A stretch of DNA of 6,557 nucleotides from contig WRLZ01000038.1 of the NCBI GenBank assembly GCA_009777365.1, positions 1 through 6,557 of the forward strand, read 5' to 3'. The first letter of the stretch is position 1; every line of letters begins with the position of its first letter. Under the pieces are notes generated by a model that made no database searches, was not told where the DNA came from, and saw only the letters and a list, made by a program, of their open reading frames with translations. The translations under genes and the position numbers were made by a program. Origin of the DNA: Candidatus Saccharimonadota bacterium (GTDB taxonomy: Bacteria > Patescibacteriota > Saccharimonadia > Saccharimonadales > Saccharimonadaceae). Below are positions 1 to 4,413 of this stretch, piece by piece.

Positions 1-434
1 TGTCCTGCGGCAACTTTCGCACTCATCGTCTTAAACAGCTTCCCGCCTTTATCAATCTTGCCCGAAAAATGCTTGAGCAAACTCGCATCCACGCCTTGGC
101 TAAAAGCTATCGACAAACCAAATATGCTTTCACACAAAACCGCTCCGCCAAAACTCTGCACTTGCGAAAAGAGCAAAAGCGAAATCGCACAACCAAAGTT
201 GCCGATTATATTCGCCCATTTTCGGCTGAACCTATCCGCCAACCACCCCGCCGGAATACCCAGAACTATCACCACGACGGTGAATATCATTTGCGAAAAT
301 GCAATCTCCTCCTGGCTCATCCCAATGCTGATAAAAAACGGCGTCATTATCGGCATAGACATAATCCCCGCCGTAATAATTGACTCGATCGCCACGAGCC
401 GCAGATTTTTCCACGCGTCCTTCGCGTTTTTCAT
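1..434 (-). CDS. MFS transporter, N-terminal part (runs off left edge)
   Basis: An open frame starts at ATG 434-432 and continues for 144 codons to the left edge, so only the N-terminal third is present. The residues fit a major facilitator superfamily permease: a first hydrophobic helix at about residues 11-37, a second at about 46-65, then the loop 2-3 motif A, G63-W-L-A-D67-R68-F-S-R71-K72, which is the best family signature, then a third helix at about 73-91 and a fourth at about 94-112. MFS proteins carry small molecules across the cytoplasmic membrane with an ion gradient; the substrate cannot be read from this part, though drug or metabolite efflux is plausible. A strong Shine-Dalgarno AAGGAGGA lies at 442-449, 7 nt before the ATG. 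The gene has its own promoter about 270 nt upstream and a long leader, described separately. MFS assignment is firm; substrate is unknown. Confidence 0.85.
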   Translation of the reverse strand, partial: MKNAKDAWKNLRLVAIESIITAGIMSMPIMTPFFISIGMSQEEIAFSQMIFTVVVIVLGIPAGWLADRFSRKWANIIGNFGCAISLLLFSQVQSFGGAVLCESIFGLSIAFSQGVDASLLKHFSGKIDKGGKLFKTMSAKVAAG

Positions 435-529
435 TTGAGATTCCTCCTTCTTATTTTAAGAAATGTAAATTGCTAGCTGTTTTTATCCAGCTAGATAAAT
501 CTCAAAAGCTCACGTTTAATGTTTTATTT

Positions 530-563
530 TAGACAAATCCCTTTGGCTTTTGGGACTTATCTA
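530..563 (-). ncRNA. 12-bp hairpin in the MFS leader
   Basis: Minus-strand RNA arms UAGAUAAGUCCC (563-552) and GGGAUUUGUCUA (541-530) pair along all 12 positions, with two G-U wobbles, around the loop AAAAGCCAAA. The same DNA read on the plus strand has two C-A mismatches, so the structure favours minus-strand RNA. It is followed by AAAUAAAAC, not a U-run, so it is not an intrinsic terminator for the MFS gene. Confidence 0.5.
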
Positions 564-574
564 GTTTTCTAAAA

Positions 575-697
575 TCAGACAGTTCCCACAATATCGACCG
601 TTTCGAGTGTAGCGAAATAGTTTGGCATCGTAAAAGAATTACCAACCCAAATGGCTACCCCATTCAAACAGTGATTTGTGAAAACTTTGTTACACAT
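575..697 (-). CDS. Possible 40-aa leader ORF, perhaps leaderless
   Basis: An ATG at 697-695 opens a frame of 40 codons ending at TGA 577-575. The ATG sits exactly where transcription is predicted to start, 7 nt below the -10 at 704-709, so translation would have to be leaderless; there is no Shine-Dalgarno. An internal ATG at residue 24 could give a 17-aa peptide. The composition is not obviously coding and I recognise no family. An open frame of this length in a spacer is easily due to chance. The reason to list it is position: short peptides in leaders of efflux genes can regulate them by ribosome stalling. Hairpin A begins just downstream of its stop. Confidence that it is translated is low. 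Confidence 0.15.
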   Translation of the reverse strand: MCNKVFTNHCLNGVAIWVGNSFTMPNYFATLETVDIVGTV

Positions 698-699
698 AT

Positions 700-714
700 T
701 ATGATAATATCATA
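700..714. promoter_or_regulatory. Palindromic operator over the MFS -10
   Basis: TATGATA-A-TATCATA on the plus strand is a perfect 7+1+7 palindrome covering the whole -10 hexamer (704-709) and its extended TG. A dimeric repressor bound here would block polymerase. AT-rich -10 regions give short palindromes easily, but a full 15-bp one is less likely by chance. Confidence 0.5.
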
Positions 715-732
715 CTTTCCCGTTAATGTCAA
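704..732 (-). promoter_or_regulatory. Promoter for the MFS gene
   Basis: On the minus strand a perfect -35 TTGACA (732-727) is followed by a 17-nt spacer and the -10 TATTAT (709-704), preceded by TGA, which makes an extended -10. Predicted transcription start is about 697. It lies directly after the terminator of the pnp unit, so it opens a new transcription unit. Confidence 0.8.
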
Positions 733-739
733 ATCGCAG

Positions 740-768
740 AAAAAGTGCCGCTTCCTCGAAACGACACT
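740..768 (-). terminator. Intrinsic terminator of the pnp-PNPOx unit
   Basis: Minus-strand RNA AGUGUCGUUUC (768-758) pairs at all 11 positions with GAAGCGGCACU (754-744) around the triloop GAG, followed by UUUU from 743 to 740. Two of the pairs are U-G. It begins 17 nt after the stop of the PNPOx-like gene at 785. Confidence 0.88.
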
Positions 769-784
769 CTTCCCTATCTGGACT

Positions 785-1143
785 TTATTCCATCGACTCT
801 AGTTTTTCGACATTCACCAAAATCGCCCCTTTCGGATCCGTATTCTCATTCTTAAAAAGCCGTACGACTTCGTCAAACCATTTCCCATTAGTATAGTATT
901 CCGCCTTGCCGTAGATTCTCACGCCCTTCCATTCTGGGTCAAAACAAGTCATGCAAACACTCGGATTACTTTTTATATTCTCCACCGTCTTTGCCATCTC
1001 ATTATGAGCAATAAGAACCTGACTCTCCGAAACCACCGCCACATCCGCAACTACAGCTATATTCGCCCCCCCCCGTGCGAAACCGTCGCGATACTCACGG
1101 GGTTTTTCTCAAGCAACTCTTTGAAATCGCGGAGTGCGGCCAT
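785..1143 (-). pseudogene. PNPOx-like FMN-binding split-barrel protein, frame broken at a G9 run
   Basis: An ATG at 1143-1141, 5 nt after the pnp stop, begins a frame starting MAALRDFKELLEKNP that reaches a TAG after 28 codons. The rest, ending at TAA 787-785, lies in another frame; the switch is at nine G (minus strand) at 1066-1074. Adding one G, or removing two, joins the parts; the +1 version encodes 119 aa, the usual size for a small one-domain pyridoxamine 5'-phosphate oxidase-like protein. The joined pattern fits that family: N-terminal helix, ATVSHG strand and turn, N-I-A-V-V strand, a central LIAHNEMAKTVENIKSNP helix, then YGKAEYYTNGKWFDEVV and a C-terminal KGAILVNVEKL strand. Such proteins bind FMN or a related cofactor; the reaction here is unknown and it need not make pyridoxal phosphate. 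The 3' part alone could start at GTG 1042 (85 aa), lacking the first strands. The cause could be read error, true decay, or slippage. Confidence 0.7.
1066..1074 (-). repeat. Nine-G homopolymer inside the PNPOx-like gene
   Basis: The plus strand shows nine C in a row, and this is where the reading frame of the PNPOx-like gene changes. The run is in codons 24-26, at the turn after the first strand. Tracts of this length are prone to replication or polymerase slippage and to miscounting by sequencers. Confidence 0.9.
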
Positions 1144-1148
1144 CCCTA

Positions 1149-3257
1149 CTACCCCACACCCCTCATAGTCAACGCAATCTTGCCATTCTTCTCAATCGTC
1201 TCGATCTTGACCTTGACTTCCTGACCCATATTCAGCACGTCCTCCACCTTATTCACCCTCTGCTCGGATATTCTCGAAATATGAAGCATCCCATCCACTC
1301 CCGGCAAGATATTCACGAAAGCCCCAAAGTCTTTGATGCCCACAACTTTTCCATTATAAACCTTGCCAACTTCCGGCTCCTCCGTCAAGCTCTTAATCCA
1401 TTCCATAGCTTTCTCGATCGACTCCGCATCGCTCGACGCAACAGTGATCAGCCCATCTTCCTTAATATCAATCAACGCCCCCGTCTCGGTCGTAATCTTA
1501 TTTATCATCTCACCGCCCTTGCCAATCACAGCACCAATCTTCATTGGGTTAATCTTTATCTTCTCAATCCTTGGAGCCAGACTACTAATCTCCGGTCGCG
1601 GCTTCTCGATAATACTTGCGATATGTTTGCCAATGAACTCTCGGCCCTCCTTGCTTTGCAAAATCGCACTCGCCAGAACATCCACCGGAAGCCCATGAAC
1701 TTTCATATCCATCTGCACCGCCGTTATTCCTCTCGAAGTTCCCGTAACCTTGAAGTCCATATCTCCCGCAAAATCTTCCGCATCGGCAATGTCCGAAAGC
1801 ACGAAGAATTTATCTCCATCCACGATCAGCCCCATCGCAATCCCACTCACGATATTCTTAATCGGCACCCCCGCATCCATCAGCGCCATACAGCTCGCAC
1901 AAGTTGCCGCCATCGACGTCGAACCATTCTGGCTCATAATCTCGGTAACACTACGAATCGCATATGGAAATTCTTCCTCGCTCGGCAAGACTGGAATAAT
2001 CGCCCGCTCCGCCAAGTACCCATGTCCAATTTCTCGTCGCCCCGGAGACCCCATTCGCCCCGGCTCGCCAACCGTGTAGCTCGGCGCGTTGTAATGGTGC
2101 ATATATCGCCTCTCGCCATCCGTAACTTCCATGGTATCAACCACCTGCGCGAAACTCAGCGGTGCCAACGTCACGACGTTAAGAGCCTGCGTTACACCCC
2201 TGGTAAAGAGCGACGAACCATGCGTCCTTGGCAAAATCCCAACCTCGCTACTTAGCTGACGAACCTGATCAAGTTTTCGCCCGTCCGGTCGCACGCCATT
2301 CTTAACAATCCCATCCCGCGAATCTTGATGCACAGCCGCCGTAAACGCCTCATCATATTCTGCCCAATTCTTCTCATATTCTTCACCATATTTCTCAGCC
2401 ATCTCCGCATGAAACTCTGCCTTCATTGTCCCGATCAACTCATTCCGTTCCGGATATGCCGTCCGAATCGCATCGCCCAATTTCCCGGTCGTCCATTCCA
2501 TCGCTTCCTCAAAAATCTTCTCAGTCGGCTTAACCAACTCATACTTGAGTTCCGTCACACCAACCTTTTCCCTAAGCTCATCCTGCATCTCGATAAGCGG
2601 CTGATAATTCTCATGCGCCCACCCTATCGCGTCAATAAGATCTTCCTCGCCAGCCTCATTCGCGCCAGCCTCAACCATCATCACGCCATCTTTCCTACCC
2701 GCCACCACCAGGTCGAGAATCGACTTCTCTCGCTCCTCACGGCTCAGAAACGCCTTGTATTTTCCATCAACTTTCCCGACTCGAAGCCCGGCAATCGGCC
2801 CATCAAACGGAACTCCCGCCAAATTCAGCGCCGCCGAAGTCGCCAACATCGCCACCATATCCGGCCTGAACTCTGGATCCATCGAAAGCACTGTCGCCAC
2901 AATCTGAACTTCCTGCCTATATCCCTTTGGAAATAGCGGGCGAATCGGTCGGTCAATCAACCTTCCGATCAAAACCGCCTCATCGCTCGGCCTTCCTTCT
3001 CGCTTAATAAATCGCGACCCCGAAATCTTCCCCGCCGCATAGAATCTTTCTTCATAGTCCACGCTCATCGGGAAATAATCCATCGTCACTGGCTTCTGCC
3101 CCACAGCAATATTCGCCATCACGACCGTATCGCCATACCTCGCCGTCACACTCGCCGTCGAACGAAATCCCATTCGCCCAACTTCCAAACTCAGCTTCCT
3201 GCCGAGAAAATCTTTCTCCAACCGAATAATCTCTTGTCCATTTGGATTTATAATCAT
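1149..3257 (-). CDS. pnp: Polyribonucleotide nucleotidyltransferase (PNPase)
   Basis: PNPase degrades RNA 3' to 5' with phosphate, releasing nucleoside diphosphates, as a ring-shaped trimer. The product has the full domain order (numbered from GTG 3278): first RNase PH-like core about 8-225, helical linker about 240-315, second and catalytic RNase PH core about 327-550, KH domain about 570-630 with its G586-K-G-G589 loop, and S1 domain about 637-705 (DFGAFVNILPGVDGMLHIS). Key second-core motifs are G328-VRPDGR, the F-T-R-G segment near 358-361, SEIGHG-like REIGHG at 415-420, SQNGS at 449-453, and the acidic DMDFK (506-510) and QMDMK (522-526) motifs. Length, about 702 aa, is normal. I chose ATG 3257, giving MIINPNGQEI, as in the family; GTG 3278 would add 7 residues but lies inside a leader hairpin. 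Stop is TAG at 1151-1149; the PNPOx-like gene follows after 5 nt in one operon. Confidence 0.97.
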   Translation of the reverse strand: MIINPNGQEIIRLEKDFLGRKLSLEVGRMGFRSTASVTARYGDTVVMANIAVGQKPVTMDYFPMSVDYEERFYAAGKISGSRFIKREGRPSDEAVLIGRLIDRPIRPLFPKGYRQEVQIVATVLSMDPEFRPDMVAMLATSAALNLAGVPFDGPIAGLRVGKVDGKYKAFLSREEREKSILDLVVAGRKDGVMMVEAGANEAGEEDLIDAIGWAHENYQPLIEMQDELREKVGVTELKYELVKPTEKIFEEAMEWTTGKLGDAIRTAYPERNELIGTMKAEFHAEMAEKYGEEYEKNWAEYDEAFTAAVHQDSRDGIVKNGVRPDGRKLDQVRQLSSEVGILPRTHGSSLFTRGVTQALNVVTLAPLSFAQVVDTMEVTDGERRYMHHYNAPSYTVGEPGRMGSPGRREIGHGYLAERAIIPVLPSEEEFPYAIRSVTEIMSQNGSTSMAATCASCMALMDAGVPIKNIVSGIAMGLIVDGDKFFVLSDIADAEDFAGDMDFKVTGTSRGITAVQMDMKVHGLPVDVLASAILQSKEGREFIGKHIASIIEKPRPEISSLAPRIEKIKINPMKIGAVIGKGGEMINKITTETGALIDIKEDGLITVASSDAESIEKAMEWIKSLTEEPEVGKVYNGKVVGIKDFGAFVNILPGVDGMLHISRISEQRVNKVEDVLNMGQEVKVKIETIEKNGKIALTMRGVG

Positions 3258-3272
3258 TTTTAACACCCATTC

Positions 3273-3290
3273 CGTCACCGAATTGTGACG
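3273..3290 (-). promoter_or_regulatory. Hairpin in the pnp 5' leader
   Basis: CGTCAC-N6-GTGACG is a perfect 6-bp inverted repeat. In minus-strand RNA it would form about 20 nt after the predicted start and end 15 nt before ATG 3257. It also contains the alternative GTG start at 3278-3276. In Escherichia coli pnp represses itself through a leader hairpin cut by RNase III; a similar role here is only an analogy, and the stem is short. Confidence 0.4.
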
Positions 3291-3316
3291 CCTTTCTTAC
3301 TTTTACTTCCACTCCT

Positions 3317-3325
3317 ATTCTAGCA
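3317..3325 (-). promoter_or_regulatory. pnp: Extended -10 promoter for pnp
   Basis: Minus-strand TGC-TAGAAT (3325-3317) matches the extended -10 pattern, inside GTTATGCTAGAAT. The start would be near 3310, leaving a 53-nt leader to ATG 3257. The -35 position at the 17-nt spacing is TAGGAA, a poor match, as is common for extended -10 promoters. Confidence 0.6.
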
Positions 3326-3360
3326 TAACTCAACCTTTTTTCCTAGTAGCAACCAGCAAC

Positions 3361-3393
3361 AAAATAATCCCCCAATCAATGGAGGATCATTTT
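3361..3393 (-). terminator. Intrinsic terminator after the small membrane protein
   Basis: Minus-strand RNA UGAUCCUCC (3389-3381) pairs with GGGGGAUUA (3373-3365) over 9 positions, with two G-U pairs and the loop AUUGAUU, followed by UUUU (3364-3361). A flanking AAAA (3393-3390) could pair with the U-run and extend the stem to 13. It begins about 22 nt after the stop at 3415. Confidence 0.78.
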
Positions 3394-3414
3394 AACAACC
3401 AAGGAGACAGATTT

Positions 3415-3726
3415 TTAATTAGCCAACAACATCAGCAAGCTAACAATGGGAAGTAATACAAAAAACGGCAACGTCATAAACGAAACTTCTGCGCCCTCAG
3501 GCGCCATCTTCTGTATTTTTTCCTTAAACTTGCAAACAAGTCGCACCATCGCATAGATAACCACCGCATTCAGTACCAAACATGCTAGTATTGCAACTGC
3601 TTTGGGAATACCACTCGCGACCACCAGAAAAAGCACAAAAGCGCACACCGCCGACACAACAAGCCCAGTGATCATGAGTTTTCGGGATTCTTTTCTGAAC
3701 ATCTCGTTAAACTTTTTCATGTTCAT
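3415..3726 (-). CDS. Small membrane protein, three predicted helices, unknown function
   Basis: The 103-aa product starts at ATG 3726-3724, chosen because AAAGGAG lies 8 nt upstream; a TTG at 3744 would extend the frame but puts that ribosome site inside the gene. Residues 1-16 are basic and polar (MNMKKFNEMFRKESRK). Hydrophobic stretches follow at about 18-39, 43-65 and 82-101. A lysine-rich loop (KFKEKIQK, 66-73) between helices 2 and 3 and the basic N-terminus suggest both face the cytoplasm, putting the C-terminus outside. I recognise no family and no catalytic residues. It is a single-gene unit with its own consensus promoter, an operator-like palindrome and its own terminator, so it is probably expressed and controlled separately from pnp and ruvC. 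Confidence 0.72.
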   Translation of the reverse strand: MNMKKFNEMFRKESRKLMITGLVVSAVCAFVLFLVVASGIPKAVAILACLVLNAVVIYAMVRLVCKFKEKIQKMAPEGAEVSFMTLPFFVLLPIVSLLMLLAN

Positions 3727-3776
3727 AGCCAGCTCTCCTTTCAAATTTCAATAAAAAATATAAGGGAAAATATCCC

Positions 3777-3796
3777 CATTATAGTACATTATAGCA
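3777..3796. repeat. 10-bp tandem repeat duplicating the -10 box
   Basis: CATTATAGTA and CATTATAGCA stand side by side, differing at one base. On the minus strand each holds TATAAT, so there are two -10 hexamers one helical turn apart. Only the upstream one (3788-3793) has the right spacing from the -35. Confidence 0.6.
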
Positions 3797-3816
3797 TACT
3801 TTGGCTAGTATGTCAA
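3788..3816 (-). promoter_or_regulatory. Consensus sigma-70-type promoter of the small membrane protein
   Basis: TTGACA (3816-3811), exactly 17 nt, then TATAAT (3793-3788) preceded by TGC: a perfect match at both boxes and an extended -10 as well. Start predicted near 3781, giving a leader of about 55 nt to ATG 3726. Confidence 0.9.
3795..3812. promoter_or_regulatory. Palindromic operator in the promoter spacer
   Basis: CATACT-N6-AGTATG is a perfect 6+6+6 dyad filling the space between the -35 and -10 boxes and overlapping the edge of the -35. This is the classic place for a repressor, and a promoter this strong would normally need one. No regulator gene is visible in the window. Confidence 0.5.
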
Positions 3817-3876
3817 GCTTTTTCGCCAATTTCAGAGTATTTTACCCAAATTTACCCCATATTATTAGGCAAACCG

Positions 3877-4377
3877 CTAAGTTTTCAGCTTCTCCTGACT
3901 CACCCGACCCCTCAGCAAGCTATGCGTTATCGCCGCCGCCAAGGCATCCGCCGCATCATCTGGCTTCGGCGGCGCCTTCATCGCCAAATGTATCCGCACC
4001 ATCTCCTGGATCTGCTTCTTCGTCGCCCTACCATAACTCGTCAACGTCTGCTTGATCTGAAGCGGCGTATATTCATAAATCGGCACCTTTTTCTGCTTTA
4101 GCGCCAGTAGCGCCACCCCTCTCGCATGCGAAACCGCAATCCCCGTCGTAATATTCCCCGCAAAAAACAACTTCTCAATCACCGCCTCGTCCGGCTTCGT
4201 CTCATCAATTATTAAAGTTATCCCGTCGTATATCTCTTCCAACCTCTCCGCAAGCGGCGTATGCGGCGGCGTCTTTATCACCCCAGCCGTCACCATCTTC
4301 GGCGTTTTCCCTGGCCAAAAATCAATCACCCCAAACCCGAATATCCCTGTCCCTGGATCAAGCCCTAGGATTCTCAT
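3877..4377 (-). CDS. ruvC: Holliday junction resolvase RuvC
   Basis: RuvC is a dimeric endonuclease that cuts Holliday junctions symmetrically, normally on junctions held by RuvAB. The 166-aa product has the normal family length. Its four expected metal-binding acids are present: D7 in the opening strand (MRILGLDPGTGIFGFG), E68 in the V-I-E-K segment, and D141 and D144 in the helix motif D-D-A-A-D-A-L-A. The stretch TPLQIKQTLTSYGRATKKQIQ (about 104-124) is also typical. The start at ATG 4377 follows an AGAGGA ribosome site. It lies 36 nt after the lamin-tail gene and is probably cotranscribed with it; ruvA and ruvB are not in the window, at least on this side. No clear terminator follows the TAG at 3879-3877. 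Confidence 0.96.
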   Translation of the reverse strand: MRILGLDPGTGIFGFGVIDFWPGKTPKMVTAGVIKTPPHTPLAERLEEIYDGITLIIDETKPDEAVIEKLFFAGNITTGIAVSHARGVALLALKQKKVPIYEYTPLQIKQTLTSYGRATKKQIQEMVRIHLAMKAPPKPDDAADALAAAITHSLLRGRVSQEKLKT

Positions 4378-4413
4378 GCTTTCCTCTTCTTATTGGCAAA
4401 GCCGCGATCTAAA

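Larger units (their letters stand above)
435..697 (-). promoter_or_regulatory. Long structured 5' leader of the MFS gene
   Basis: The space between the promoter at 704-732 and the MFS start is about 263 nt, very long for so compact a genome. On the minus-strand RNA it can form hairpin A: arms 552-563 and 530-541, 12 pairs, 10-nt loop 542-551. Two of its pairs are G-U, which exist only in minus-strand RNA and are mismatches on the plus strand. Hairpin D pairs 488-494 with 473-479 (7 pairs, CTAGCTG/CAGCTAG, 8-nt loop) about 24 nt before the ribosome site. A third pairing C, CTAGATAA 557-564 with TTATCTAG 491-498, would exclude both A and D. Two further options are 568-575 with 526-533 (8 pairs) and 494-499 with 482-487 (6 pairs). 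This resembles a switching leader (riboswitch or ribosome-controlled attenuator), but I recognise no known riboswitch class. No T-run follows these hairpins, so control would more likely be at translation. This is inference from pairing alone. Confidence 0.45.

Noticed and set aside
530..575. Plus-strand intrinsic terminator from the leader hairpin followed by GTTTTC
   Set aside because: On the plus strand the stem has two C-A mismatches and the T-run is short; no plus-strand gene ends here.
601..617. TTTCG-N7-CGAAA hairpin in the MFS leader
   Set aside because: Only five pairs; expected by chance in a region this size and not listed separately.
1134..2255. 373-codon plus-strand open frame opposite pnp
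   Set aside because: It is a shadow of the pnp coding frame: composition is rich in R, H, N and L with no family resemblance, while the minus strand encodes an unambiguous PNPase.
3052..3333. 93-codon minus-strand frame at the pnp start
   Set aside because: Overlaps the N-terminal coding part of pnp in another frame and would cross its leader; no family resemblance.
3840..3876. Terminator after ruvC
   Set aside because: The best stem I could draw (about 6 weak pairs, UUUGCC with GGUAAA) is followed by UUUGGG and is not convincing.
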